Source of the DNA: CADEDV01 sp036383515
GTDB lineage: Bacteria; Bacteroidota; Bacteroidia; Chitinophagales; Chitinophagaceae
DNA: 64,000 nt
Direction: 5' to 3'
Assembly: GCA_036383515.1 (NCBI GenBank)
Contig: DASVOE010000104.1
Coordinates: 44,666 to 108,665, forward strand
The position numbers and the translations under genes were made by a program. Below, in pieces: positions 1 to 10,800 of this stretch. The notes below the pieces were generated by a model. The model was given only the letters and a program-made list of their open reading frames with translations, was not told the DNA's origin and made no database searches. Position 1 is the first letter of the stretch, and every line of letters starts with the position of its first letter.

Positions 1-29
1 TGAGTTCCTTTGTTTTAATTATCGAATGT

Positions 30-3000
30 TTATTTCAACTTAATAAAAAGAAATACCGCTAATACTAATAAAATCAAAATGGCAATGATCAATAACAATG
101 AAGTCCTCTTGCAGCATCTGCTAAATAGTTCAATCAAGGCTCCGATTGAAGGTATTTTATTATCAGGTTCCCATAGCCACTTATCATTAGATGTTGCTGG
201 TACTGAATCTGAATCACCTCCTAAGCCATCAACTTTATCTGACTGCATTCCAATATATCTATCGAATATCAATCTCCAGGGGTCTACTATCGAGAGTGAT
301 TGCCTGACATATTTCAAAATTGAAAGATTTCTTATTTCATTTTTTAGTATAAGTGCAGCGGTGCTAACACGGATATTAAACTGAAAACTTCCAATAATGC
401 GCCTTGTATTATTGTAATATCTTGCCTGTTGTACCAGAACCTTGAAAAGCTGACCTTTTACAACAGTAGAAGGTAATTCAACAGTAAGTAACCCCGGCAG
501 GTTTTTACTGAAGCCGCCTGGCACAGGTATATAATTAACATCGGCACTTTTGAAGCTAAAAGTGTGTTCATCTTCTTTTGTGATTTTTGTAGGAGAAAAT
601 CTTGCGTAAGTCTCAAGAGCAAGTATATCATCAGTTGGTACATCAGGAAGATAGACTATCACTTTACTGTCTTTTGGTAAATTATTCCAATGTATCATTA
701 ACAGATCTGGACCACTCCGCTGCCCGGTAACGGCACCATGTGTCATGTTATGAGAATCTCCGGCATCTGTAGGTATAAAGTGTTTTGGTAAAAAAAATTG
801 AGATGGTCTTATTTCAAAAGTATGTTGAACGATATGCGTTGCCAGACTGCCGGGGTTATCGGAATGTGCAATTGCGAGATTTCTTTGTGAAAGATTATCG
901 CTGGAGCCAGGTGTTGCATTGGCTGGGGTCGGGTCGCCTTCAAAATAAACTTCGGCTACAAGACATTGATGAATTCCACGGATACTTGTTTGCAGATTAA
1001 CAAGCGAAGTTGCATGAGTTGCATCTTCTGTAAAAGGTATTGATTGTCCCGGCTGATTAAAATCAAGCCAGCAACCAAAATAAACGACTGATTCAACATT
1101 GCCTTTTGCAGGAAGCGATTTCATATTCCTCGAATCTATTTGAGAAGACATTAAGGCAGTTGAATAATCAACCCGTGGATCAGCAAAAAAAGGAATGGAG
1201 CTGATAAGGCCACCTTCTTTACCCACCACACTTATTGTATTAACGCCTGTACCTGCCCTCGCGTAACTTGTAGCAGCGTTATATTGCATAGCTGTGCCTG
1301 CCGTATTAAACATCCGGAAAAAAACTTTAACATTCACCGCATCATTATCTGTTGAAGGGGGTACAGGTATCGGCGCCTTATATCTCACTTTCGCAACTGC
1401 ATAATTAAATACTCGTACTCCGCCGGAAGTTTCCAGCCATTCTAATTGACTTGCATTTTGATTGGTGTTTATATCATTGAATGGATGAAGTTCATCGCCC
1501 GGATAAATAGCCCTGTCATTAAACCTGTCAAGTAGCTGGGTGATAAAAGCAGTACCGGAAGAACCTTGCGCTATAGTTGCTCGGGTTGGCCCGTTTTGTC
1601 TCATCTGAAATACTCGCAGATCGACACTCAACCAGGATGTAGCACCATCAACCATGTACGGATTTGGAGCTTTGATTAAATTGATGATCGCTTGACAAGC
1701 ATGTTGGAATAAAGAAGCAGTGATCCTTACATCTTTTGAAAGTTCTGGAAAACTAAAAGCAGCATTGGAAGTAAACCTGACATTGAAAACAAAAGTTACT
1801 TTCTGAGGAACATCAGGTGGTAATGACGGGTCTTCATACAAAGTATCCACATGAATAGCCGACATGTCTGAAATAGTCGCATTATTCGATACTGCTGTAA
1901 AAGTAAGAGTAGGAGCTGTAGCAAAATTGTTGAGTTCTGAAGGTAGAAACCCATCATAAACCACATAGAATGCATTTTGAAAAATAGCAGCACCTGCAGG
2001 TTGTGCATCCACTTCTAAAACAGAAAAAGTGCTTCTGTCTGTGATTATTTCACAATGCTGAAAACCGATCCGGATAAATTTTGCAAGCCTGCATGGAAGC
2101 CCGGCATTGTTAATGATCCATAACATATAATAACCGGGTGGAAGAACTGTTGAGTCACCGGGAATAGTCGCTCTCAACGTGTTTGCATCAATTAAATTAA
2201 AGTTGAGACCAATATAACGCTGATCTGGATTGAAAGCATGTGTAGTAGATCCGTTTCGAATAAGCGCTACTCGCTGAATTGTTCCGGCATCAGGCGTATT
2301 GATAGTAATTTGCTGATTGTATGTTGCATGACTTTCAATGGAGCTTAATGTTGGTCTTGCAGGGTTATCAAAATAATCAGGTTTAAAGATCACAATTCTC
2401 ATTTCGCCGACTGTAGCTGGATCGCCAGGATTTGAATCATGACTTGACCCTGCAGTGAAAATACTTCCATCAGGCAGCAATAAGTTTGTAGAATGATAGT
2501 TACGGGCTATGCCATTGGGATCCGCAGCAAGAGATTGCCAACTATCAGGATTTGAATAAATCCCGGTATTCCAATTGATGCCAGGTTCATAAATTTCTGG
2601 TTCTAGTACTTTTGTTGAATCCAAATTTGAATCACCAACGCCGCCAAAAACCAATACCTTCCCATCAGGTAAAATTGTTGCGATTCCAAATTTTCGAATC
2701 CTACCAGCAGCAGCGCCAGTTCTGGGGGAAGTATTTTGCCATGAAGGAATCGCAGCTTCCAAATCAATTTTTTTGGGATCAGTATCATCACACATCAATA
2801 CCCTGCACCGGTAATTTTCATTGGGTAATAGTGGTAATAGAACCGAGCTGCTATTCCAACCCCCATATTGGCTGCCGGGGCCTGGGATAGGGGGTCCTTC
2901 AAAATTTCCGGTAATGGGGTTATAAAATTGGGTGGATCCGTCTTCGACCACACAGATAAACAGTAACCCACCTTTTATTAAATAAATACGGGGATAGAAA

Positions 3001-3611
3001 TCTATCTCAGAAGTAGTGGGTTTTATCCAATGCCAATTTCCTCCAGGGCTGTATCGCTCAGGAATATTATTATTATGCCAACTAATACTTCTTCTACTTG
3101 GGTGGCCGGAAAAAGCAATCAGATCGCCATTGGAAAGTGTCACAAGGGTTGGATACCATCTGCCCCCACCAGTTTTTCCAAATGAATCATCAAAATTAAA
3201 ATCGGCAATTCGTTCCCAATTATTCCTTAAATGATTATAAATCCAACAGGCTTGGTGACCACCGAAATTTCCTAATACATGGCCATGACCTCCACCAGGC
3301 CCACCTCCCCCTTCCCAGGATTCAGTTCCACCCCCGATAACCAACCTGCCATCACCCAAAAAGGCATGTCCGCTGCAAAATACATCTGTTGTCGGTGAAG
3401 TAGTATAGGTAATTGTTTGCGCATCCACATCATAAATTCTTGTGTTATCTACATTTGCCGCTATGGCTGGTGTAGCATCTCTCCCTGCCTGAGCCTGGTT
3501 ATGCTCATCACCTCCAAAAATAATGACCTTACCCTTTGCTCCTATAGGCAGCAATGCTGCGTGAATTGCAAGAATCTCAGAACTGGCGGAGAGTAATTCA
3601 AATGTGGCCAT
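30..3611 (-). CDS. Galactose-oxidase-like copper radical oxidase with C-terminal membrane anchor
   Basis: Seven-bladed kelch-type oxidase of the galactose/glyoxal oxidase group, expected to oxidise alcohols or aldehydes and release hydrogen peroxide. Seen in the translation: kelch repeats over residues 1-410, then the DUF1929 early-set domain at about 420-520 with the motif THAFNPDQR. All cofactor positions of the family can be matched: C79 in FCSG and Y153 in RWYP (the Cys-Tyr crosslink pair), Y372 and H373 in ARNYHS, and H458 in THAF. A long beta-rich region of unknown role fills 530-1140. A Gly/Asp linker and one membrane segment (about 1168-1190) with a Lys tail end the protein. Odd points: no N-terminal signal peptide is visible, so the topology is unclear, and the protein is about twice the usual family length. 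It stands alone; no maturation gene is adjacent. Fold confidence is high, substrate unknown. Confidence 0.85.
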   Translation of the reverse strand: MATFELLSASSEILAIHAALLPIGAKGKVIIFGGDEHNQAQAGRDATPAIAANVDNTRIYDVDAQTITYTTSPTTDVFCSGHAFLGDGRLVIGGGTESWEGGGGPGGGHGHVLGNFGGHQACWIYNHLRNNWERIADFNFDDSFGKTGGGRWYPTLVTLSNGDLIAFSGHPSRRSISWHNNNIPERYSPGGNWHWIKPTTSEIDFYPRIYLIKGGLLFICVVEDGSTQFYNPITGNFEGPPIPGPGSQYGGWNSSSVLLPLLPNENYRCRVLMCDDTDPKKIDLEAAIPSWQNTSPRTGAAAGRIRKFGIATILPDGKVLVFGGVGDSNLDSTKVLEPEIYEPGINWNTGIYSNPDSWQSLAADPNGIARNYHSTNLLLPDGSIFTAGSSHDSNPGDPATVGEMRIVIFKPDYFDNPARPTLSSIESHATYNQQITINTPDAGTIQRVALIRNGSTTHAFNPDQRYIGLNFNLIDANTLRATIPGDSTVLPPGYYMLWIINNAGLPCRLAKFIRIGFQHCEIITDRSTFSVLEVDAQPAGAAIFQNAFYVVYDGFLPSELNNFATAPTLTFTAVSNNATISDMSAIHVDTLYEDPSLPPDVPQKVTFVFNVRFTSNAAFSFPELSKDVRITASLFQHACQAIINLIKAPNPYMVDGATSWLSVDLRVFQMRQNGPTRATIAQGSSGTAFITQLLDRFNDRAIYPGDELHPFNDINTNQNASQLEWLETSGGVRVFNYAVAKVRYKAPIPVPPSTDNDAVNVKVFFRMFNTAGTAMQYNAATSYARAGTGVNTISVVGKEGGLISSIPFFADPRVDYSTALMSSQIDSRNMKSLPAKGNVESVVYFGCWLDFNQPGQSIPFTEDATHATSLVNLQTSIRGIHQCLVAEVYFEGDPTPANATPGSSDNLSQRNLAIAHSDNPGSLATHIVQHTFEIRPSQFFLPKHFIPTDAGDSHNMTHGAVTGQRSGPDLLMIHWNNLPKDSKVIVYLPDVPTDDILALETYARFSPTKITKEDEHTFSFKSADVNYIPVPGGFSKNLPGLLTVELPSTVVKGQLFKVLVQQARYYNNTRRIIGSFQFNIRVSTAALILKNEIRNLSILKYVRQSLSIVDPWRLIFDRYIGMQSDKVDGLGGDSDSVPATSNDKWLWEPDNKIPSIGALIELFSRCCKRTSLLLIIAILILLVLAVFLFIKLK

Positions 3612-4135
3612 AATTATTTGATTTTAATTCCGAAGGAGGAAAGAAATTTTCGGGGATTGAGTGAAATTTTAAATACTCTTTGGGGACATTCCCAAAAATG
3701 AACATGAAATGGTTCATTATCTTTGATCTCGCAGAAAAGTCAACTACTTTACTTGGCATGGCTTCGAATTTATAGTGAACAAGTATTACAAAATGAAACC
3801 AGTGCTTATAGAGGGAACCTAAGAGACACTAAATGTAATTTATAAACATGCTGAAGTCAATACCACTTTTGTGGTATTTTATTATTTCTCCGATGGCATT
3901 TCGCAGCTTATCACAGGAATGTTATTAACTATCGGTATCAGTATGTCCATGCTGGACGACTGGCCTTGACTATCCCCAGAAGTGACTACTTATTATCCTA
4001 TTGGTAAAAAGTAACTTCCTGTTTAAATGATACTATGAAAAATTAGAGAGCTGAATAAATTTTGGAAGATTTAAGGAATAGAGTGCATTACCGAATAACT
4101 AAATACATTAATTGGTCATAAAAAGGTTCGATGTT
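3612..4135. other. Intergenic region without a recognisable gene
   Basis: About 520 AT-rich bases between the oxidase start and the Mrr-like gene. Both strands were read and no open frame with a believable protein was found; short hydrophobic stretches in two plus-strand frames near 3850-3975 are interrupted by stops. The only structured element seen is the hairpin at 3859-3878. Confidence 0.6.
3859..3878 (+). terminator. Terminator-like hairpin
   Basis: AATACCAC and GTGGTATT form a perfect 8-bp stem around a TTTT loop, followed on the plus strand by TTATTATTT. The stem is AT-rich and no plus-strand gene ends here, so it may be a relic of a lost gene or have no function. Confidence 0.3.
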
Positions 4136-5242
4136 TTAACCATGCTTAGCCTCTGGATTTTGAATATTCACAGTTACTGTTTGAGTTTTCTGAACTTTAG
4201 TACCGGGCAAAAGTTCAAAGTTCACATAGTAATCCATCATGATCTTTAAAATACTTCCGTTCTTCACTATCTGATCATCATCGTTGTTTTGATTTACTAT
4301 TGGTTCAGATAGAATTACTTTACTTTCTTCCTTGGATCTTGAAATAAAATTTCTTTGTTGTGTAATATAATTCTCTACTACTAATACAAAATCAGATGAA
4401 TCTGCCCTATCAAAATCAAATTTTGTTTGAACTACACTCTGAAGAAAATTAAAATGAATAGTTTCAAATTTTATGAAGCCATGCTCGACTTTTAAAAATT
4501 TAAAAGGATAGTTTTCAAATTTGACAACAACTGGGGTTTCAACAGCGATTTCGAGGCTTCCATTTTCAGGCTGCATTCGATAATTGAAATAATTTAACCA
4601 CTTCTGAAGTACTCTGTTTCTAATCCCTCTTAGCAACCTCATCAAATTGTCTCCCCTTTTTAATTCAGGGTAAGAATATAATTGAAATTGATCTGTAAGT
4701 CCAGCTTCCTTTGTAAAAGGTATTGCCAGTTCCAATTCTTGTGGCCGCCCATCTCCCGTAGGATAAAAACGGGTTCCTTCTGGACGAATATTTGTTATTT
4801 TTCCATTGAAGGTTTGAAGATAAAACCAAACAAAGCGGCCTGGCTTCCCCCATTCATCTTCTGCGACATCTCGAATAATAAAAATATCAATGTTTTTACT
4901 TCTTGCATATTGAATAGCCCCTTCCTCATATCCCTTGGTTGTAAATATTACACCTTTATTGGCGTTTAAATCGTCTATAGTAGCCGCCATGACATTGATT
5001 ATCTGACGATCCACTTTAGATTTCCACCGCTTGCATTCAATTAAAATCTTTATCTCATGCAATTTAATCTTCTGAATAACCCGAACATCAATTTGATATT
5101 TTGAGCCGGATTTGCCATATTCGGTGACATTATGCTCTGCAATTATCTCATCTGATTCTTTATACAGATCAGCCACTAATATCTCAAATTCTTTCCAATC
5201 AAATATTTTGTGCAAAAATGAACTTATCGTTTGGTCAGGCAT
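4136..5242 (-). CDS. Mrr-like restriction endonuclease-fold protein
   Basis: Predicted DNA endonuclease of the Mrr_cat type (type IV-like restriction), acting in the cytoplasm. Counting from the longer TTG-initiated frame, the PD-(D/E)XK residues are D59 (YQIDV) and E76-x-K78 (LIECKRW), with the family's downstream helix GVIFTTKGYEEGAIQYA. The C-terminal 230 residues are beta-rich and unassigned, possibly for target recognition. The frame opens seven codons upstream with TTG, but the ATG at 5242 (protein begins MPDQTISS, 368 residues) is the better start. It is the last of four minus-strand genes after the SIR2-Argonaute, separated from the preceding nuclease gene by about 220 bp, so it may have its own promoter. 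The nuclease fold is well supported; a role in phage defence is inferred from neighbours. Confidence 0.75.
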   Translation of the reverse strand: MPDQTISSFLHKIFDWKEFEILVADLYKESDEIIAEHNVTEYGKSGSKYQIDVRVIQKIKLHEIKILIECKRWKSKVDRQIINVMAATIDDLNANKGVIFTTKGYEEGAIQYARSKNIDIFIIRDVAEDEWGKPGRFVWFYLQTFNGKITNIRPEGTRFYPTGDGRPQELELAIPFTKEAGLTDQFQLYSYPELKRGDNLMRLLRGIRNRVLQKWLNYFNYRMQPENGSLEIAVETPVVVKFENYPFKFLKVEHGFIKFETIHFNFLQSVVQTKFDFDRADSSDFVLVVENYITQQRNFISRSKEESKVILSEPIVNQNNDDDQIVKNGSILKIMMDYYVNFELLPGTKVQKTQTVTVNIQNPEAKHG

Positions 5243-5479
5243 GATAAAAAATATAAACGTCAATGAATAGAAGAACAGAGCAGTAATACAGCATCGCTAT
5301 ACATTAGTTCTTATTAATTAGTTTTAATAATGTGACTTAAATTTTGTTCTCAAATTGCTCCAATACGTTTTATTAAACTTATTTTCGACTTGAGAGCTCT
5401 TGTAAATTTTTGACGGCTTGGATAGACAACGTTCTAACTTGGTTTTTGGCGAATTAGATAAAATCAGAATGTTTTGAAA

Positions 5480-6679
5480 CTACTTGATTTTATCACCATT
5501 AGGTTTAAGTCTTGTTGTTGATGGCGACTTGAAATAGCCCAAATCATTTTTAATCTGTTCCGCCTCATTAATTTGCTCCTCTGTTAATTCAGGCATATCC
5601 ATATAAAGCAAATCAAGTGAATATCCTTTGCCCTTCTCGTAATGTTCAGTAGCCAGCCCAATTACTTTTGTTCTGTCTTTAAATAGAGAACGAGCTACCA
5701 AGCATCGTAAATGAAGTTCTTTCCTACCGAATTCTCTGTCACTTAAAGGTCTTACCATTATTACATATAAAGGTGCATTTTCTAATTCGCTAAATACAAT
5801 TCTTGCTTTTACTTTAGGCTTAATATTACCATCCCCAATAACCTCACTTATCATCTTGCTCATTTGTCTTCTCCCAAACCTTGTTTCTTTGTTCATGAGC
5901 CGTATTGCAATCTCAAGTTCATTTCTCTTTATGTCGTCAAGTAAACTTCCACTTTCAAAATCTTTACAGAGCGTTTCAATCAATTTATCCCACAAGTAGC
6001 TGACGGCGTTATCATCTTTTTCCTTTTTATACTCTTTAGAATTAGAAAAATTGATCCAATAATCACTATCTAATAAAAGCAGGTCTACTTGTCCTGGTAT
6101 ATCAAAACCATTATCCAGATACATTCCCAGATAATCTTCACCAGAAAATGCAATCTGTCTGATACCTTTTGCAGTAAATTCTTCTTTCGCTTTCAAAAAG
6201 TTAATAAAATCAGTTACAGTATCAAGCTCTTCAAGTACAATTTTAATTGACCGCTCATCAAAGACATGAACAAATCCTTTCCCGAAATCTCCCACTTTTA
6301 AGGGAAATCTATCACCCCGGCCAAAGGCTACTGCCACTCTGTAGATATTTCTTATACCATGTCCAGGCAACTTGATTTTTGTCGTCTTATCCTTTAAAAG
6401 AATTTCTTCCTTTTGTTTTATGATTCTTTCTGCTCCGTAAATCTGTGCCACAGATTCATCAATAGCTTTCCTTTCCCATCTATCGAAATCAATGTCATGA
6501 TCTCCGCTGTCTTTTATGTTGATTTCCTTAACAGAAAATATAATAATGTCCGGGTCACAAACAACAAGAATATCACACAACTCTTTATCCAGTTTCTTAC
6601 CAATTGGATTAGGGAAACTCCAAAATGAAAGGAAAGTTGATTTGCATAGATCGGAAACAAGTATTTCTGTTGCTGTCAT
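5480..6679 (-). CDS. PD-(D/E)XK-like hypothetical protein of a defence island
   Basis: Protein of about 399 residues, not assigned to a named family with certainty. The N-terminal region has FLSFWSFPNP followed by KELCDILVV and IIIFSVKEI. This pattern is typical of a widespread group of predicted nuclease-fold proteins in which an acidic strand residue (D38) is followed by an (S/D)xK strand (here S51-V52-K53). The catalytic Glu/Asp expected before the Lys is a Ser, so activity is doubtful. The frame begins with TTG two codons upstream; ATG at 6679 is preferred. It follows the PDDEXK_4-type gene by only about 25 bp and is surely co-transcribed with it. Function unknown; context suggests defence. 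Confidence 0.55.
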   Translation of the reverse strand: MTATEILVSDLCKSTFLSFWSFPNPIGKKLDKELCDILVVCDPDIIIFSVKEINIKDSGDHDIDFDRWERKAIDESVAQIYGAERIIKQKEEILLKDKTTKIKLPGHGIRNIYRVAVAFGRGDRFPLKVGDFGKGFVHVFDERSIKIVLEELDTVTDFINFLKAKEEFTAKGIRQIAFSGEDYLGMYLDNGFDIPGQVDLLLLDSDYWINFSNSKEYKKEKDDNAVSYLWDKLIETLCKDFESGSLLDDIKRNELEIAIRLMNKETRFGRRQMSKMISEVIGDGNIKPKVKARIVFSELENAPLYVIMVRPLSDREFGRKELHLRCLVARSLFKDRTKVIGLATEHYEKGKGYSLDLLYMDMPELTEEQINEAEQIKNDLGYFKSPSTTRLKPNGDKIK

Positions 6680-6704
6680 CGTCAATAAAATTTTCTCTTT
6701 GTTT

Positions 6705-7724
6705 TTACAAACAATCTTTCAAAAATTGTTTATACTTTCTTAGTCGTTCTGTTACCAGTAATCTATCAATTACCTCTTCATCCTTGCCCAACCAAATATT
6801 TCTGCTAACAATCGCAGCAGTCATGTAATCACCACTACCAAACCTTTGTGGTTTTTTGATTTCTGGCAATCCGACTTTAGTAGCCTGAGAAATTAAAATA
6901 TTATGCCACTGATTCCTTTTTTCGCCTCTATTGAAATCACCTTCATAATATATTTCTTGAGGGTGTGTAGCAATTTTGAAACATAAGTCACCCTGTTCTA
7001 TTTGCAAGTAAACAGGGAAGCCATCCCAATCTTCCCAATTTAAACTTGCGTTCCAAAAGCCACCTCCACCAGGAGGGTTTACATAGTGCCATGTATTTAT
7101 TCCAATTTCATTCTCCAAAAATTGATAAAACCCAATCCAACAAGCATCGTTCCATTTGCCAATTTCAGTAATTCCAAAAGCTGTATGCTCAGATTCAATT
7201 CTTTCCAATCTATTTTTAAAATCAAAAAAGATATCATTTGTAACCTGAGCGTAATTTAAGAGAAGTTTTAAAAAATCGGATCTGCTAAAAGTAGCAAAGC
7301 CTTTAGCCCTAATAGCCTTTAAATCCTTTTCGGGTTCACTACCTGTTTTAAGATAAATACAAACAAGTTTAAAATTGTTTTCAGTACAAAACTCTTCACC
7401 AGTTTGCTTGTACTTTAATAACTGTTCAGAATGTTCAGATGTGAACGTTTTATCTTCGATAATAATTAAGTAGTTACATTCGTGAGTGTAAACTTCTGCC
7501 CAAACATCTATTCCTTTCCATTGCCTGCCAGCTTCAACTTTGTCAATTGTCATGACATCTACATTGTATTGATTTTTTATTAATAGAGAAATAAACTCCT
7601 GTCCGCACAGGAATAAATTTCTATCGAATCTCTCATTTTCATTATTTCCCCATTGTATTAACCATGTGATAAAAGCATCCTGGTGAAGTTCCTTTGTTGC
7701 AATATCAAAAATGTTTGGTTTCAA
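6705..7724 (-). CDS. PD-(D/E)XK nuclease superfamily protein (PDDEXK_4 type)
   Basis: Predicted nuclease of 339 residues. The classic N-terminal signature is present: E12 in KELHQDAF with WLIQWG, D73 in GIDVW, and E90-x-K92 in LIIIEDK, followed by a helix beginning SEHSEQLLKY. The C-terminal half is an unassigned mixed domain with aromatic residues. The only start that keeps the conserved N-terminus is TTG at 7724; no upstream in-frame ATG is seen. It lies 130 bp downstream of the SIR2-Argonaute gene and about 25 bp upstream of the next predicted nuclease, so it belongs to the same defence operon or island. Whether it works with the Argonaute or is an independent nuclease is not decided by the sequence. 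Confidence 0.7.
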   Translation of the reverse strand: MKPNIFDIATKELHQDAFITWLIQWGNNENERFDRNLFLCGQEFISLLIKNQYNVDVMTIDKVEAGRQWKGIDVWAEVYTHECNYLIIIEDKTFTSEHSEQLLKYKQTGEEFCTENNFKLVCIYLKTGSEPEKDLKAIRAKGFATFSRSDFLKLLLNYAQVTNDIFFDFKNRLERIESEHTAFGITEIGKWNDACWIGFYQFLENEIGINTWHYVNPPGGGGFWNASLNWEDWDGFPVYLQIEQGDLCFKIATHPQEIYYEGDFNRGEKRNQWHNILISQATKVGLPEIKKPQRFGSGDYMTAAIVSRNIWLGKDEEVIDRLLVTERLRKYKQFLKDCL

Positions 7725-7854
7725 ATTAATTGTAATTAAAATATATGTGCTTCTAAATCATTAGTAGCATGGGCTGAATCAAAATTATAGGCTAAGTATT
7801 CAAAACAGCCGAAAAGGACTATCACATCTTTTAGGATATTGTGATCTTTTACTT

Positions 7855-10800
7855 TTACATAAAGAACCTAAAATCGTAAGGTATAGCTTGCAAACTTTCC
7901 GTCTGTTTAGCCATTTTGGAAAGTTTCTTAGAAAAATCAAGTGTAACAGGAAGGCTTTTGTATAACTCTCCGCCATTCCAATTCATTTTTGTAAGCGCTA
8001 ATATCTCCTTAACAGTTGTTTCAATAGAATCTTGCCCCCTAAAACGCTTAATTAATAATGGTGCTGGTATTCCTCGTTTTCCTTGGTAGTAGTTCTTCCT
8101 GCCATTTTCTATTTCATTGTGAATCACAGTACCATGTGTCCAAAGTAAAAAACTGTAATCATCTAATTGTACAACTGTTCCTCTTTCTATTGGAAAGCCA
8201 TGTGGTAATCTTTTTGCAACATCCCCTCTAATTCCTCTCCAATTGGTAAATTGGATCTGCAATAGTTCAACATTAGAAATGCCGTCCAGAGCTTGCGCTA
8301 TTCCTTCCATCTCTGCTCTTGTGAAATGAGTAGTTTTGTGAATAACCAGTTTTTCAAGCTTAGCATTTGAATCCATTCTAAAATAGGCTTCTTTGAGTTT
8401 CAGAATTAATCTTCTTGCATCTTCCTTGCTCATAAAAGGATTCTTCCCTATAAACACAGGCTTGTCAATTGGCTGAAGTAAAAAACGAAGCCCTTGACCC
8501 GAAGAATCAAAAATCTGACTACTGCCTAAAACAATGTCATTTCTATTAGCTAAACTCTTTTGTGCATAACTTAACCCTATAAATGCGGTACTATCAGTAT
8601 TGACTCTATTCTTCCAAGGCGTGCCACCAGCTTTAACGTACATCCCCAATGACAACCACCATTTAACTTTTGAAGGGTCTGTATAGTTAATTGATTTATC
8701 CTCTACAAATTGAATTTTTATGCCCTTTTTTGCACAATAAATTTTAAGTGAATCGTGGAAGTCGAAGTAATACTCATCATTTTTTAATTCCCGAAATTTT
8801 TGCCATGAGGCAGGAAAGTAAAGAACCAATAAATCGAACTCAGCTCTTATTCCATTAAAATAATCTATCGTTCTTTTTATATGGTCGTAAAATTGAAGCT
8901 GTGATAGATTAGCAACATCGAGGTCATTAATTATGGCACACAATTTATTATCAGCACCATTTGGTATCTCTAAATATCTTTTATACTCAGACGAAAAAGA
9001 AGAGTATTCTATTAAATATTCTGACTCAGAATTGGGAGTTGACGAAATATTTAACCCATTTAAGTGTGTTGTAATTTTTTGCAATCCGCTTTTAGGGGAG
9101 ATTAGCCCTATTTTGATGGGTGAAGGATTGATAGACTTATTTTCAAAAGAATAATCAAGTGGTCCAAAGTTCTTTAGCCCTTTTAATGGGTGGATTGAAG
9201 AATAATTGTTGTCAGATATATGAAAATCTAACACCGGTTCATTTACTTTAAAGGCTCCTTTGAAGCTTGTAAATCTATCAGCAACAATTCCTGCAAATGA
9301 TAAATTCTCATCCATCTGAATTTTAAAATTGCCCAATGAGAAATCTAAACTTCCCATTTTTGTTTTAAAAAAGTCCAGCCATTGCTGCAACTTTTCGTTT
9401 GCTTTTTGATTATACCTGCTGGAAATAATTTTATTAGCTAATTCCTGCTTTTGAAATTTGGTAAGGTTTGAATTATCCTCAAAATGTACACTCGGAAGAA
9501 TAACTATATAAAGTTCCTTATCAAAAAATTCTATTTGCAACTCGAAGGCTTCATAAATAGCCACATTGAATTTATTAATACCATTAGGGAAGTTGATATA
9601 TTTTAAATCCTCGTTAGCGTTCAGTCTCCTTTCAGTTGAATAGTATTTTCTAAAAACTTTGTTACCAACATTGCTAAGTTTATAATCCTTCAATAATGAA
9701 AAGTTGATTAAATCATACAACATGCCAATAAAGAATGAATCTTTTTGCGAAAAAAGGTGAGGATCAAAGTCGACAGTTGTTATTTCAGAACTAATCTTCC
9801 CGTTAAACTTATTCTTTATTGTAGCAATATCCCCAAATACAATAGTCTTGCCTCTTGACAATGCTGCAATAAGCTCTGTGCCTTCAATTAACTCACGGAG
9901 TTCTTTCCAACCCTGAACCGATGATTCAAAACTAAAAGCTGTATTAGGAAATGATTTTGCCTTTATTCCATTTAATTTGATCGGATTAAAAGAGCTATTG
10001 GCTTGAGGAGCTGAAAAAGGCTTCCTCTTTTCAAAAAGATTTCTGGCAATACTTTCTATTTCAGGATGTGCAAGATTGCATATTGAATAGAGGTCAAACA
10101 GAAATTCATCAAAGCCTTCAATTTCAACAAACCCTGATAATTTCTTTTTATGTATTTTCTCTTCAAGTATATTTAAGTCTTCCAAAACCTTAGCTACTCT
10201 ATCATTAGGTATTTGCCCTTTCCTGATACACCAATACAATCCGTACGGGAAAGGTTTATCTTTCTTAATACACTCTTCAAATGCATTCATTATTGAATCA
10301 TCACTCCCGCTATAACCTACAACTATTAACCCCTTAGAGGTGTTGATTTTTGTGAAATAGTCCAGCAAATTTTTTTGGAGTTCTTTTAATTCATCTGTAG
10401 TATTTTGTAGCTTATCATATCTATAATCACCATGTAATTTTACTACTCTTGGGTAATGATTTAGGTTATCAATCTGGTGCTTATTGTCCTCAGAAAGAAC
10501 TTCAAAACTCAAAGTATTATTTACCGATTTAATCCCATTCTCAACTAATTCATCAAAATTCGTAGTCCAAAGCAAATTAATCTTAGTTGCATCATATAAG
10601 GCGCCAAGACATTTATGACCAATCGAAGGTTGAATGTTTGAAACTTTTCTTTGCATGAAAAATTTTCTATCCATTGCATTTGGATGACACTTTTCAAAAT
10701 AAAAAGAATATTCTTCAGGGCTGTAGAGAGCAGGATAACCGCTCTGCAAAGTGAAATAAGATTGGAGTGTATTTCGATTTCTTTCTGATTCCAAATCTTT

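Noticed and set aside
7780..7850. Hairpin between the Argonaute and the next gene as terminator
   Set aside because: The ATCACA/TGTGAT pairing is only 6 bp with a loop of more than 10 bases; too weak.
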